Numbered from the stretch's first letter, positions 1 to 11,937 are shown. The stretch: DNA of 64,000 nucleotides from Vibrio gigantis (GCF_024347515.1 NZ_AP025493.1:1426001-1490000); one strand, 5' to 3'. The notes: a model not told the origin generated them from the sequence alone. Numbers and translations are program-made.

Positions 1-2
1 GT

Positions 3-59
3 TTGCTTATTGCTATTCATCAAAAAAATATTAATCAGATTGAAATTGGCTTTAGATAG
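3..59 (+). CDS. possible 3' end of a gene cut by the left edge
   Basis: One plus-strand frame is open from the left edge to a TAG at 57-59 and would encode the last 18 residues of a protein. A hairpin at 100-122 could be its terminator. The fragment is too short to recognise and may be chance. Confidence 0.2.
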   Translation: MLIAIHQKNINQIEIGFR

Positions 60-99
60 GTGATTCGTTTTATTTATCAAATAGAGTTTTCGAATTGAG

Positions 100-122
100 A
101 TCGCGGCAATCTTGTCCGCGAT
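100..122 (+). terminator. hairpin, possible terminator
   Basis: ATCGCGG and CCGCGAT form a GC-rich stem around a 9-nt loop, followed by TCTGTTTG, which is a poor T-run. It lies between the left-edge fragment and the gene at 171. Confidence 0.35.
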
Positions 123-170
123 TCTGTTTGGTATACTTAATGTTCGTTCGATAAAGGTTATGGAGATGAT

Positions 171-431
171 ATGTCGAAAACCGCGAAGATCATTAATGAA
201 GATAAACTGGTAAAAAAAGCAGTCGAGGTCGGTTTTAAGATGGCAAAATTACAAGGTTTTGATTTGCCAAATTCATCTCAACCGATAAAAGTTAAAGCTG
301 TATATTTGTTCTTAGTCGAAGTTAACCAGATCACGCCTTTGCCTGAAAGTAAGTTGGATGGCGCGAACATCAAGAAGCGTTTAGCACTATGGCTTCATAA
401 AGCATTACCGGACAATGATCCGCTGAAGTGA
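171..431 (+). CDS. small conserved hypothetical protein (86 aa)
   Basis: A short, lysine-rich, soluble protein with no signal peptide or membrane segment. The start is supported by a GGAG-type site a few bases upstream of the ATG and by a strong terminator 30 bp after the stop, so it is a complete single-gene unit. I do not recognise the family. The composition (basic N-terminal half, a KKRLALWLHKALP segment near the C-terminus) would fit a small helical nucleic-acid or partner-binding protein, but that is only a guess. Confidence 0.7.
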   Translation: MSKTAKIINEDKLVKKAVEVGFKMAKLQGFDLPNSSQPIKVKAVYLFLVEVNQITPLPESKLDGANIKKRLALWLHKALPDNDPLK

Positions 432-460
432 GCTTGTATTACCTCATTTTATATTTGAAA

Positions 461-486
461 CCTAGCGACCTTTCGCTAGGTTTTTT
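461..486 (+). terminator. rho-independent terminator
   Basis: CCTAGCG and CGCTAGG form a 7-bp stem with a 6-nt loop, followed directly by TTTTTT. It closes the gene at 171-431. Confidence 0.85.
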
Positions 487-810
487 GCTTTTGGGAGCAG
501 TAAAAATAGCCCTAGTACTCCCCAAGCTTAACTTCATTCATATATTCGCCAACCCTGCCTGCCTGACATCAACATCAACATCAACATCAACGAACTTCAT
601 CGGTTTGTTAGGTGCTTTAACGTGCCGGTATGCACTTAGTGCGTGGCTTCAAACTTGACAGCTTGGGCCTTACTTACAACTATTAAGTTGATGATTTTCA
701 ATTCGTAATCCATAGATTTACCGAAGTTGAATGACTAAGAGCATCGGTGTGGATATTCATTATGACGTTCAATCTGAATGAACAGGATAAATAGAAAGGA
801 AATACCTCTT
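487..810. other. gene-free stretch before the DUF5993 gene
   Basis: Apart from the hexamer repeat at 566-591 I see no convincing gene here. An open frame across the terminator and the repeat (428-658) has no family resemblance. The promoter of the DUF5993-dsbB pair must lie in the second half of this stretch. Confidence 0.5.
566..591 (+). repeat. hexanucleotide microsatellite (ACATCA)4
   Basis: Four perfect tandem copies of ACATCA plus two further bases lie in a gene-free stretch, a class of repeat prone to slippage. Confidence 0.8.
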
Positions 811-966
811 ATGATGTCTTTACTGTTTTTGTTGTTACTTGTGGCGATGCTATGCGCCTTTTTCGACAAGAAGACTGCTGCTTATGGCTTTTTTGCTAGC
901 TCAGTGATCCTTGGTTTGTATTGGTTTAACCACCATGCCACCGATCCACTATCAATTTTATTGTAA
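811..966 (+). CDS. DUF5993 family small membrane protein
   Basis: A 51-residue protein with two hydrophobic segments. The ATG at 811 is preferred over an upstream in-frame ATG at 778 because AAGGA at 796-800 is correctly spaced. The C-terminal pattern (NHHATDPLSI) is what I recall of the DUF5993 family, whose genes are often found beside DsbB-type genes. Here the dsbB homologue starts 9 bp downstream, so the two are surely co-transcribed. The function of DUF5993 is not known; an accessory role for the membrane oxidoreductase is an inference from the pairing. Confidence 0.7.
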   Translation: MMSLLFLLLLVAMLCAFFDKKTAAYGFFASSVILGLYWFNHHATDPLSILL

Positions 967-975
967 GGAGTTAAC

Positions 976-1518
976 ATGAATCGAAATCAGTTAACTCTCT
1001 TGAATACTCTTGGGCTGCTAGGGATGACAGCTGTGCTGTTGATCGGCTTTATTCTTCAGTTTGCTCTTAACGAGTTGCCTTGCCCGTTATGCTTATTGCA
1101 ACGTATTGGCTTTGTGATGGTCGCGTTTGGCTTCATGTTGAATGTGGTTTATGGGCCTCAATCTCGCCACTATGGTGTTATTCTGATTGGTGCCTTGTAC
1201 GGTGTTGCTACATCGCTAAGGCAGGTCTCCCTTCATGTTATTCCCGGAACTCCTGGTTACGGTAGCCCTATCTTTGGGATGCACTACTACACTTGGGCTT
1301 TTGTGTTGTTCACTGCGACTATATTTGCTGTCTCTGTTATTTTGATACTGACCAATAAGGCAGAGTCTCAAGAACCATACAAAATGAGTAATCTAGGGCG
1401 TATTGCGTGCTTATTGGCAATCGTCGTCGTTGCGCTCAATGCCCTTGCTACGTTCGTTGAGTGTGGACCTTATCAATGCCCTGATAACCCTGTCAGCTAC
1501 TGGCTACTTGAACAATGA
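976..1518 (+). CDS. DsbB-family disulfide bond formation protein
   Basis: An integral inner-membrane protein of 180 aa with four or more hydrophobic segments. The DsbB signature CPLC is at residues 36-39 (the quinone-coupled pair in DsbB), and a second cysteine pair, C163 and C168, lies near the C-terminus in CGPYQC. In classical DsbB the second pair sits in the long periplasmic loop, so the C-terminal position marks a variant subgroup rather than the housekeeping protein. The family passes electrons from a periplasmic DsbA-like thiol oxidase to quinone. No dsbA is adjacent. The start has AAGGAG at good spacing, 9 bp after the DUF5993 stop. Confidence 0.85.
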   Translation: MNRNQLTLLNTLGLLGMTAVLLIGFILQFALNELPCPLCLLQRIGFVMVAFGFMLNVVYGPQSRHYGVILIGALYGVATSLRQVSLHVIPGTPGYGSPIFGMHYYTWAFVLFTATIFAVSVILILTNKAESQEPYKMSNLGRIACLLAIVVVALNALATFVECGPYQCPDNPVSYWLLEQ

Positions 1519-1586
1519 GCTAGTTAGCTATGGATTAGTTAATAAATTTAAGCTCTTGAGCTGTGGTTAATCACATTTTCAAAAGA

Positions 1587-1614
1587 AAAGCCACAGCATG
1601 TACTGTGGCTTTGT
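1587..1614. terminator. bidirectional terminator between dsbB and melB
   Basis: AAAGCCACAG and CTGTGGCTTT flank a 6-nt loop. The A-run and T-run on both sides let it serve the convergent genes dsbB and melB. The same stem sequence recurs in the melR/ygjK terminator. Confidence 0.8.
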
Positions 1615-1662
1615 TGTATGTGCTTTTAATTGTATAAGCGAACTGTTTGATGTGACTTGATG

Positions 1663-3090
1663 CTAAACGACTTGTGCTGGTTCTGTTGGCTTGTGGTTTT
1701 CGCCTTTATTTGAGCCTTCGTTTGTAATGTGGTCGTATTTCTCTGTTAAGTGATCTTGAATCTTTTGGTGATAGGCACCGTTCAGTTTGTAGAAGCGGAA
1801 GTAGATGATTAACGCAATGGCAAAGAAGAAAGCAGGTAGGCCGACCATGATGCATTGCATGCCGAATACTGTTTCAGGGCTTTGCGTTACGTTAGGCACA
1901 TAGTCAACGGCAGTGAGCGCGATACCGATAAAGAAAGCGGCAAATGCCGAGCCTGCTTTTACGACCAAAGTTTGCACGGAGTAGGCGATACTTTCACAAC
2001 GAGCACCTAGCTTAAATTCACCGTAATCAACCGTATCTGCAACCATAATGACGTTAAGTACCCAGAACAGAGCAGTACCGATTTGTAAGAATACGCCTGC
2101 CGTTGATATCAGGAGAATGCTTTGTGTGTCATACATGCCAACGTAGATGAGTACCGCACTGCCTAAGATAGGGAAAGTGGATGCACATGCCCACAGAACT
2201 CGGCGTGAAAACATCTGGGCAAGTTTAGGGAACAACACCAGTGTGATGAGGTTGGCAATACCCGCATAAGCCATGTAGTAAGGGAAGAGTTCTTCATTAC
2301 CAACAACATAAGTGAAGTAGTAAACAGCAAAGGCGGTAATAATGTTGGTCGCGAGGTTATAAGACAACGCCATACACAAAACGCTAGTTAACTGGTCGTT
2401 TTTGTAGATAAGCGACAGAAGTTTTTTCAGTGAAACCTTTTCTTCCGGTTGTGTTGTGTCGAGGTTAGCCGTTGAATAGCGCTCTTTTACATTGCGCAAA
2501 GTAATGAAAGTAGAGACTAAGAAACAAGCGATCAACAAGAGGGTGAAAATCTGGAATCCGAATCCTTTATCGTCCCCACCTACGTAGTTCACAAAAGGCA
2601 TTGCAATGGCAGCGGTTACTATCCACGCAAGACTCGCGAAAAATCGAGGGTATGGCACAAGCTCTTCACGTTCACGTTTGTCTAGGGTGAGTGTAGGAAC
2701 CAGTGACCAAAAAGGAATATCCATTAATGTGTAAGTCATGCCCCAAAGGATGTAAGTCACAGCGGCGTATACGATGAGCCACGGACCTTCGATGTAGTGT
2801 GCACTGAACACCATTAGTAGAACCACAGAGTTAGCGAGTGTGCCAATCAAGATCCAAGGTTTGAACTTTCCCCAACGGGTACGCGTATTGTTGACCAGCC
2901 AGCCCATGATGGGGTCATTGACCGCGTCCCAGATGCGTGCGACGAGGAAAATGGTTCCGACTGTTGCGGCAGAGATACCGACAACATCCGTGTAGTAAAA
3001 CATCAGATACATGTAGACGATGGTGATTGCGAAGTCTTTACCAAATGCCCCAAAGCCATAACTTAGCTTGGTATTCATAGATATACTCAT
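1663..3090 (-). CDS. melB: melibiose:cation symporter MelB
   Basis: A twelve-helix inner-membrane sugar:cation symporter of the GPH family (475 aa), bringing alpha-galactosides such as melibiose in with Na+ or H+. It resembles E. coli MelB along its whole length: the N-terminus [20 protein letters not shown], the NDPIMGW segment with its cation-site Asp, [19 protein letters not shown], and [20 protein letters not shown]. The ATG at 3090 is chosen over an in-frame GTG at 3096 because AAGGAG lies 5 bp upstream and it matches the E. coli start. It follows melA by about 70 bp and shares its transcript. A hairpin abuts its ribosome binding site. Confidence 0.95.
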   Translation of the reverse strand: MSISMNTKLSYGFGAFGKDFAITIVYMYLMFYYTDVVGISAATVGTIFLVARIWDAVNDPIMGWLVNNTRTRWGKFKPWILIGTLANSVVLLMVFSAHYIEGPWLIVYAAVTYILWGMTYTLMDIPFWSLVPTLTLDKREREELVPYPRFFASLAWIVTAAIAMPFVNYVGGDDKGFGFQIFTLLLIACFLVSTFITLRNVKERYSTANLDTTQPEEKVSLKKLLSLIYKNDQLTSVLCMALSYNLATNIITAFAVYYFTYVVGNEELFPYYMAYAGIANLITLVLFPKLAQMFSRRVLWACASTFPILGSAVLIYVGMYDTQSILLISTAGVFLQIGTALFWVLNVIMVADTVDYGEFKLGARCESIAYSVQTLVVKAGSAFAAFFIGIALTAVDYVPNVTQSPETVFGMQCIMVGLPAFFFAIALIIYFRFYKLNGAYHQKIQDHLTEKYDHITNEGSNKGENHKPTEPAQVV

Positions 3091-3102
3091 TGCCACTCCT
3101 TA

Positions 3103-3123
3103 CGCCTCCTCTTTGAGAAGGCG
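3103..3123 (-). promoter_or_regulatory. hairpin abutting the melB ribosome binding site
   Basis: In the melA-melB mRNA, CGCCTTCTC and GAGGAGGCG pair (one U-G wobble) around an AAA loop and end one base before the melB AAGGAG. It could set the relative expression of MelB or mark an mRNA processing site. Confidence 0.55.
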
Positions 3124-3160
3124 TTAATATTCACGTTATTGTATTTTTATTAGTATGAAA

Positions 3161-4513
3161 TTACTTATTAACCCACTCCGGTAACCAGCCTTCATGTGCT
3201 GCAATCAAGTCATCAACCAGCGCGTATATTTCTTCTATTCCAAGTACTGCCGCGGTATGAGGGTCAAGCATTGCAGCATGATAAATACGGTCACGGTTTT
3301 CGGTGAGAATCGCTTCTGTGAGTAGAGTCTGAACATTAATGTTGGTTTGCATCAATGCAGCTAAGTGGTTTGGTAGACGCCCTGCTTTGATTGGTTGAAC
3401 ACCATTAGCATCAACTAAACAGGCGACTTCAACACAGCAACCTTGAGGTAAATTGTCGATTAAGGCTTCGTTTTTAACGTTTCCATAAATGACGCTCGGT
3501 ATACCTGTCCAGATAGAGTTCATGATGGTGCTGGCGTATTCGTGAGACTCCTCAACGGTGATCTTGTCGGCTGTTTTAAACTCTTGAAGGTCGCGCTTCC
3601 AATCTGCAATTTGTTCGACACAACGTTTAGGGTATTCATCGAGTGGCACTTTATAACGTTCGATTAAATCTGGACGATTTGGCTTGATAAAGTAGGGGGT
3701 GTATTCAGAAAAATGTTCAGAAGACTCTGTCACGAAGTAACCAAGCTTCTTAAACATCTCATAGCGAACTAAGTTGGTGCAGCGACCATTGTGATAGATG
3801 CCCGGTTTAGGCGCTTTGCCACTCTCAAAAGCTTCAAGTAGGTCTGGATAAACATCAACGTACTCACCGCTTTCTGTTTTCTTCTCAAGTGTGAGGTAGT
3901 AAGCCATGTGGTTGATGCCTGCACAGGTGTAGCGAAGGTCTGCGTAATCTAAGTCTAGGTCTCGTGCGAGCTCTTCAGCTGTGCCTTGTACAGAGTGACA
4001 TAAACCCACTTGTTTAATGTTCGGGTATTTCTCGTACATCGCCCATGTGTTCATTGCCATTGGGTTAACATAGTTGAGCATGGTGGCGTTCGGGCAAACC
4101 TCAGTCATGTCTTCACAGACACTCCAAAGGTGCGGGATCGTGCGAAGCGAACGCATAATGCCACCTGGGCCAAGTGTGTCAGCAATTGTTTGTTCAAGAC
4201 CGTGGCGTTTACACACTTCAAAATCTGTGACAGTGCATGGCTCGTAGCCACCGATTTGAAAGGCAATGACAACAAAATCTGCGCCTTGCAGTGCCTCTTT
4301 TTGATTTAAATGGCATGAAATCGAGCCAGTCGCACCGGATGATTCCATCAATTTACTGACGACAAGATGAGACTCTTCCAATCGAACCTCATCAATGTCC
4401 ATTAACGCGACATGAGCATTTTTTAAAGCTGAACGGTGGAAAACATCACCAAGAATGTTTTTTACAAAAATGGTGGAGCCTGCACCAATGAATGTGATTT
4501 TAGGGCTTTGCAT
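3161..4513 (-). CDS. melA: alpha-galactosidase MelA (GH4)
   Basis: A cytoplasmic NAD- and Mn-dependent glycoside hydrolase family 4 enzyme that splits melibiose into galactose and glucose by a redox-elimination mechanism. The 450 aa match E. coli MelA (451 aa) closely: the Rossmann start ITFIGAGSTIFVKNILGD, the FQIGGYEPCTVTDFEVCKRH segment, the metal-site region around GLCHSVQGT and GINHMAYY, and the C-terminal DPHTAAVLGIEEIYALVDD. It is the first gene of melAB, with AAGGAT before the ATG, and is divergent from melR across 327 bp. No truncation is seen. Confidence 0.96.
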   Translation of the reverse strand: MQSPKITFIGAGSTIFVKNILGDVFHRSALKNAHVALMDIDEVRLEESHLVVSKLMESSGATGSISCHLNQKEALQGADFVVIAFQIGGYEPCTVTDFEVCKRHGLEQTIADTLGPGGIMRSLRTIPHLWSVCEDMTEVCPNATMLNYVNPMAMNTWAMYEKYPNIKQVGLCHSVQGTAEELARDLDLDYADLRYTCAGINHMAYYLTLEKKTESGEYVDVYPDLLEAFESGKAPKPGIYHNGRCTNLVRYEMFKKLGYFVTESSEHFSEYTPYFIKPNRPDLIERYKVPLDEYPKRCVEQIADWKRDLQEFKTADKITVEESHEYASTIMNSIWTGIPSVIYGNVKNEALIDNLPQGCCVEVACLVDANGVQPIKAGRLPNHLAALMQTNINVQTLLTEAILTENRDRIYHAAMLDPHTAAVLGIEEIYALVDDLIAAHEGWLPEWVNK

Positions 4514-4641
4514 AGTGGAATCCTTTATCTCTCTGAGTTCTTTGTTGATGCTGATAAATTACACCTAGAACCCATGTCGATTCGTCTCAGATAACTTAAT
4601 AGCTCTCCTGTTTTCTAATATTTTTAAATTAGTGAATGGAA

Positions 4642-4659
4642 ATCTTAGGAAATGGGATA
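4642..4659 (+). promoter_or_regulatory. candidate MelR binding site 1 (direct repeat)
   Basis: ATCTTAGGAAATGGGATA recurs with two changes at 4741-4758. AraC-family activators commonly use direct repeats of about 18 bp. It lies in the melA-melR divergent region. The assignment to MelR is an inference. Confidence 0.45.
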
Positions 4660-4740
4660 ATTTCTTGGGTTTTAAGGAGAGGTGTTGTGCAATGAAGTCA
4701 GTTTTACACTCAAGGTTTGAACTCTAATCACAGAGTTCTG

Positions 4741-4758
4741 ATCTTATGAAATGGGCTA
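4741..4758 (+). promoter_or_regulatory. candidate MelR binding site 2 (direct repeat)
   Basis: ATCTTATGAAATGGGCTA is 16/18 identical to the site at 4642 and in the same orientation, 99 bp away. Confidence 0.45.
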
Positions 4759-4815
4759 TTACTGCTCTATGATCGCCTTCTGAGTTTTATTATCGAGGAG
4801 CTGATAAAAGTCTGG

Positions 4816-4833
4816 TATACGATTTCCTAAGGA
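4816..4833 (-). promoter_or_regulatory. candidate MelR autoregulatory site overlapping the melR ribosome binding site
   Basis: Read on the minus strand, TCCTTAGGAAATCGTATA matches the 4642 site at 14 of 18 positions. It lies just before the melR start and covers part of AAGGAG. E. coli MelR represses its own promoter from a nearby site; an equivalent role here is inferred. Confidence 0.35.
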
Positions 4834-4840
4834 GCGAGAC

Positions 4841-5845
4841 ATGCCCCAACCAGCCCCAGATACGGTGAGAATCATCACTTTAGACAAGTACTCGTCCGAG
4901 ACCGTATCGGTAAGCCCGCTCTCCCTCTATTCTTCCTATGAGAAAATCGATATCGAACTGAGAGCGCCTCATTCCATGCCTGGTTATCATTGGCATGGTC
5001 AAATTGAGGTGAATATTCCTTTTGGCGATGATGTGGAGTACATAATTAACGGAAGCCCCGTCGTGGTTAAAAGCGGATCGATTGGCTTGTTTTGGGCATC
5101 TGTGCCTCATCGACTCACGAATCCGGGTCAATGCCATAATATGGGGATCATCAATATCCCGATTCACCATTTTATGTCATGGGCTCTCAGTCGAGATTTA
5201 GTGAATCAGATAACTCACGGTAGTGTGTTGCAATCGAATTCTTGTTCGTTGATCAGTGAATTTGAAATCTCACGCTGGGAACAAGAGATAAAGCATTCGT
5301 CAGAAAGTCGCCAACAATTGGCTATGGATGAAATTGGCCTAATGCTTAAACGGATTTGCCTTGATGGCTGGCAACAATTGCTGGTAAATCGACAGGATAA
5401 GTCGACCAAGAAAGGGGTGTCGAAACATTCCCAATTCTATGTAAGCCAAATGTTGGAATACATAGCCACTCACCATAATCAACCATTGACCGTTAAAGAT
5501 ATCGCTGAACATATTGGATTACATAGCAACTATGCGATGAATGTGTTTCAGAGAACGATGCAGATGACCATCAAGCAGTACATTACTGCGATGCGTATCA
5601 ATCATGCACGTGCTTTGCTGAGCGATACGGATAGAACCATTCTCGATATCTCACTCACAGTGGGCTTCAATTCAAGTAGCCGATTCTATGAAACCTTCCA
5701 AACATACATTGGTGTCACGCCGACTCAATATAGAAAACTGGCTCGGGAAGACCACCGATGGAGCAGCCATGGAGCCAGCCCGCTATACGACCTTGAAAAA
5801 GGAGCATGTGATGGGAAAAGACCATTAACGACGACGGACAGTTAG
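4841..5845 (+). CDS. melR: melibiose operon regulator MelR (AraC family)
   Basis: A 334-aa transcription activator. The N-terminal cupin-like sugar-binding half matches E. coli MelR (SPLSLYSSYEKIDIELRAPH, MPGYHWHGQIEVNIPFG), and the C-terminal AraC double helix-turn-helix matches strongly (SQFYVSQMLEYI, MKQYITAMRINHARALLSD, then the second helix pair around VGFNSSSRFYETF). It is about 30 residues longer than the E. coli protein because of a charged C-terminal tail. AAGGAG precedes the ATG. The gene is divergent from melAB, as in enterobacteria. Confidence 0.93.
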   Translation: MPQPAPDTVRIITLDKYSSETVSVSPLSLYSSYEKIDIELRAPHSMPGYHWHGQIEVNIPFGDDVEYIINGSPVVVKSGSIGLFWASVPHRLTNPGQCHNMGIINIPIHHFMSWALSRDLVNQITHGSVLQSNSCSLISEFEISRWEQEIKHSSESRQQLAMDEIGLMLKRICLDGWQQLLVNRQDKSTKKGVSKHSQFYVSQMLEYIATHHNQPLTVKDIAEHIGLHSNYAMNVFQRTMQMTIKQYITAMRINHARALLSDTDRTILDISLTVGFNSSSRFYETFQTYIGVTPTQYRKLAREDHRWSSHGASPLYDLEKGACDGKRPLTTTDS

Positions 5846-5870
5846 CGGTATTGATTCAACCCGATAAAAG

Positions 5871-5900
5871 AAAAGCCACAGCATTTGCTGTGGCTTTTTG
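5871..5900. terminator. bidirectional terminator between melR and ygjK
   Basis: AAAAGCCACAGCA and TGCTGTGGCTTTT form a 13-bp stem with a 2-nt gap, ending in a T-run. It serves melR and the convergent GH63 gene. Confidence 0.85.
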
Positions 5901-6014
5901 ATTGGAGTGATCACTGTAGGCTTGATTTTATTGAGCCTAATATGAAGTGGATTAAGCGATTGCAGGTGCTAGGGGGGTCACCTGCAACGGCCAACCTTAG
6001 TGTATTAGTCGCTG

Positions 6015-8789
<2,775 letters not shown>

Positions 8790-8968
8790 TCAGCCTTATT
8801 TATTTCACTTATTGGTATGAGAAAAGAGCGTTATTTGCGTCTTTTCTTTATTTATTCAACTTGTTTAAATAACAAGTTATTAATTATTGAATAATATTTT
8901 AGCCTTGATGGATTACGACTAGATTCTTTCTCAATAAAATATAATTTCTTATTAGTGCGTGTTAATCA

Positions 8969-9733
8969 TTATTCGTTTGCCATCGATATGGCTTTTAATA
9001 ATTCACCGTCAATATTTGGAATCGTATCAGAAAGAAATATCTGATTGCCTGGTGTGTAGGTCATTAACACATTTCTGAGCCGTTCACTGCCTTCTCCATT
9101 CTTGTTTTGTACATCAAACTCAATCAGTTTGTTGTACACCTCGTTCGCCAGCTTCTCTTCTTGCTCTTCAGTAATAGCAATACGTCCTATACAGATCGGA
9201 GGGCGCACATCATGGCTGAATACTTCATCTCGAAAGCGCTTAGCGAACAACGTATCAAGCTTAGATCCTTCTTCAAAAATAAAACGGCCTTGATCTTTGA
9301 AGCGGTATTGGTCTTCGCCTTTTAATTCAACGTAGTCCATCATTTCTAATGCTCGAAAATATATGGCTACAGACGTATGGCTCAGTTGATATTTATTGGC
9401 AATATCTTGTGGTGACCATTTTTTTCGTCGCAATAGATACAAAAAATCAAACAAGTACGGATATTGATGGAATATTTCACTATTTATATCAGTAATAAAC
9501 TGTTCGTTCTCTTGCTGTAACTGTTTGCCTCGCATAGATAATTCTACTAAGTCAGTATCTAAATGAGTCGCGTACGAGAGTATTTTATCCAGCCCTAAAG
9601 ACGTGTTGTGCAGTTGTCTTTTTATGGTTGAGAGAGGAATTCCCATCCCAGCAGAGAGATCGGAATAACAAATCCCCTTCTCTTTGATTTTTTCTCGTAA
9701 AGCAGCAAGTAAATACGTTGCAGAATTATTCAT
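8969..9733 (-). CDS. DNA-binding regulator with two helix-turn-helix regions
   Basis: A 254-aa cytoplasmic protein. Residues about 10-60 resemble an XRE/Cro-type fold (YSDLSAGMGIPLSTIKRQLHN), and residues about 105-135 look like a second winged or MarR-like helix-turn-helix (SPQDIANKYQLSHTSVAIYFRALEMMDYVEL). The C-terminal 110 residues are of unknown fold. It sits alone between ygjK and a 630-bp gap, downstream of and on the same strand as the dipeptidase but with a terminator between. The target is unknown; control of the neighbouring ygjK is possible. Confidence 0.7.
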   Translation of the reverse strand: MNNSATYLLAALREKIKEKGICYSDLSAGMGIPLSTIKRQLHNTSLGLDKILSYATHLDTDLVELSMRGKQLQQENEQFITDINSEIFHQYPYLFDFLYLLRRKKWSPQDIANKYQLSHTSVAIYFRALEMMDYVELKGEDQYRFKDQGRFIFEEGSKLDTLFAKRFRDEVFSHDVRPPICIGRIAITEEQEEKLANEVYNKLIEFDVQNKNGEGSERLRNVLMTYTPGNQIFLSDTIPNIDGELLKAISMANE

Positions 9734-10310
9734 CTAACAATGCCTGTTCTATTTTTGTCAGCATCCCTGATAATAAATTCAAGAGAATCCTACTCTTGTG
9801 ATTTTGGTTCCAAATATTTTCAATATTAACTATGAGTTGAGTTTTGCAAATTTTATTTGTTGTTGATTGAACAAGTTTTACTCAATATTACTAACGTTTA
9901 ACTCATTATCAGTATGGGGGTGAGTATAATTGTTTTGATGCGTAAAATTAAGTTCATGGTGGTTTTTAGTAAAAATTTTCTTACGAGAGATTAATTTGTT
10001 GGGTGGGAAGTATCAATAAGTTGTACTTGGGAATTTAGTCTAGATTGATATCACAAAGTATTCGTGATTGACTGGTATTTTATTGAGGAGATGACCAGTA
10101 AAAATATTGTTATAAGGAGTAAGGAGGTTAGTTAAATGGAGAGTGTAATTATTGAAGCGTAATCATATTATATAGTTATTTCCTAAACTTCCTATATATT
10201 TGTCCTATTTATTACTCGATCTTTAATTTACTTGGTATCTCACGTTTCTCTCTCTTGGCTTGATAGGCGGAAGGGGGGAAGGGCGAAATTGTCTGCAAGC
10301 AGATAAGAAA
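9734..10310. other. long AT-rich gap without a recognised gene
   Basis: These 577 bp hold the promoter of the minus-strand regulator at 8969-9733. I see no open frame of useful length, no tRNA and no strong repeat. An unrecognised small RNA cannot be excluded. Confidence 0.4.
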
Positions 10311-10336
10311 AAAGCACATCCAATAGGATGTGCTTT
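10311..10336 (-). terminator. terminator of the dipeptidase gene
   Basis: AAAGCACATCC and GGATGTGCTTT form an 11-bp stem with a 4-nt AATA loop. On the minus strand it is followed by TTTCTTATC, just after the stop of the gene at 10364. Confidence 0.75.
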
Positions 10337-10363
10337 GAATGTTTGAGCTTTCTTAGTCGCGAG

Positions 10364-11608
10364 CTACATGGCTAAGTTTTCATTTCTTAAATTGGTGAGT
10401 TCTTTAAGGCGTTTTGCATACTCTTTTTGGAATTCGTCAGGGTCTGCGCCTTCAGATACTTGAGCGTAAACTCGCATCTTGTTGCCGCCGTAGATCTTAG
10501 CAAGATCATCGTTGCTGTAACCACGTTTCCATAGTTCATCAGTAATCGCCGCTAGGATCTTCGATAACTCACCATTACCGGTAGCACCTTTGTTGAACGC
10601 TTCAATCATGTAGCCGCCATCGTCGTACATTTTCGCGTTCTTGGTTGCGAAATCCACAACCATTGCTGTAGAGAACATATCATCAGTTGCGATACCTACG
10701 TGGTCAACGCCCACCAATTTCACGTAGTAATCGATCATATCCGCGGCTTGAACAGGAGATATATCTTCAGGCCACACGCCATCCATCATCCATTCAGTGA
10801 AGGTTGGAGCAATGTAACCACCTGATTTAGCCGCGCGTATCGCTTCATCATCGGGAATAGCACGGTAGCAACCTTGTGGCGTTGCATCGGGCTCACTCTT
10901 ATAAAGCCCGGCAGGCACTGAGTGCGTGTAAACAAATGGGGTCCCAGGATACTTCTCTTCCATGTAATCCATCGCGTCATTTGCTGTCTTTGAGCCTGTG
11001 TGGCTGAGATCGAGAATGACCTGATACTCGACCATCGAATCAATAACAGACTCTCCCCAAGGTGTTAGGCCAATATCTCTACCGTTAAATGCTGCTAACT
11101 GTCCTGAACCTGTTCTGAAAATGTCGTTATACGCCAAAATCATGCTTTTTAAGCCCATGTCTTTTAGAATCGCCATCTTAGTGACATCTTCTTCCAAAAT
11201 CGTTGCAGTTTGGCTGTTCCAAAGCACGGCGGTTTTGCCTTCAGTGTGCGCTTTTTCAATGTCATTATTAGAATGCGCGATGATGAAATTGTCAGGTTGT
11301 TTTGCCATCGCAGAGCGGTGTTTATGATGGTGAAACAAGAAGTCATCAAAGTTGTGGTCAGCAGCGGTAATAGTGTATTCATGCCCTGTAATACCTGCAT
11401 CACGAGCATCTTGGAAGTAATCCAATAGTTGTTGCTCATCTTGCCAGCCTGCACCATAAGGGCTCGCGAGCATACCAATGACAATGGTGTCTTGGACAAA
11501 TGTTTTAGCCTTGTCTGATGCAGGCCAGGTCTTACTCTCAACACTTGCCTGTGCAACACCAACACTCATTGCAATGCTTGCTGCTACTAACGTTATCTTT
11601 TTAAACAT
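10364..11608 (-). CDS. M19-family (membrane dipeptidase-like) secreted protein with altered metal site
   Basis: A 414-aa protein with a clear signal peptide (cleavage near AQA-S). The second half carries M19 hallmarks: ILDLSHTG, the YTHSVPAG histidine, [13 protein letters not shown], and the C-terminal GGNKMRV. The usual N-terminal metal ligands HxD are replaced by a segment reading IGMLASPYG, and the usual bridging Glu region reads WNSQTA. It may therefore be a non-classical enzyme or have lost dipeptidase activity. It stands as a single gene with its own terminator. Confidence 0.75.
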   Translation of the reverse strand: MFKKITLVAASIAMSVGVAQASVESKTWPASDKAKTFVQDTIVIGMLASPYGAGWQDEQQLLDYFQDARDAGITGHEYTITAADHNFDDFLFHHHKHRSAMAKQPDNFIIAHSNNDIEKAHTEGKTAVLWNSQTATILEEDVTKMAILKDMGLKSMILAYNDIFRTGSGQLAAFNGRDIGLTPWGESVIDSMVEYQVILDLSHTGSKTANDAMDYMEEKYPGTPFVYTHSVPAGLYKSEPDATPQGCYRAIPDDEAIRAAKSGGYIAPTFTEWMMDGVWPEDISPVQAADMIDYYVKLVGVDHVGIATDDMFSTAMVVDFATKNAKMYDDGGYMIEAFNKGATGNGELSKILAAITDELWKRGYSNDDLAKIYGGNKMRVYAQVSEGADPDEFQKEYAKRLKELTNLRNENLAM

Positions 11609-11937
11609 GAAAACCTCTCAATTACGGGCTTAAGTCCATTTATATTTATGCCTAGATTTAATAGTAGACCCTGACGGTATCGTCGAGTTATTTAAAATTG
11701 ATAACCCTGTCATACTTTGTAATCAAAGCGTTACGTCCTGAATTGTGATTTTGCCTTAATGCTAAAAACTTAAAGCGCCTCTTGTTAACTTGAGGTAATA
11801 GTAGCTAAGCTAGAAAAGTAAAATGTGCATTTTGTGCCACAGAGCTTAGAGCTAGTATTGATGAAGAAATTGATGTCGACATGGGGTTGAGTTGTGGATT
11901 TAACCTGTTTTAATCGAGACAAAGGAATCGTGAACTG
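11609..11937. other. divergent promoter region, no gene
   Basis: This 329-bp AT-rich stretch lies between the divergent dipeptidase gene and the AraC regulator. It must hold both promoters. I recognise no operator repeat. Confidence 0.4.

Noticed and set aside
566-591. Hexamer repeat considered as a CRISPR or origin iteron
   Set aside because: The units are contiguous, only 6 bp long and without spacers or nearby rep genes.
428-658. Open frame across the first terminator and the hexamer repeat
   Set aside because: It overlaps a strong terminator, is partly made of repeat-coded residues and has no family resemblance.
4714-4738. TGTGA-like element in the mel control region considered as a CRP site
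   Set aside because: Only one half matches the TGTGA-N6-TCACA consensus.
9102-9325. Overlapping plus-strand frames within the two-HTH regulator gene
   Set aside because: They are antisense to a gene with recognisable helix-turn-helix regions and have no features of their own.
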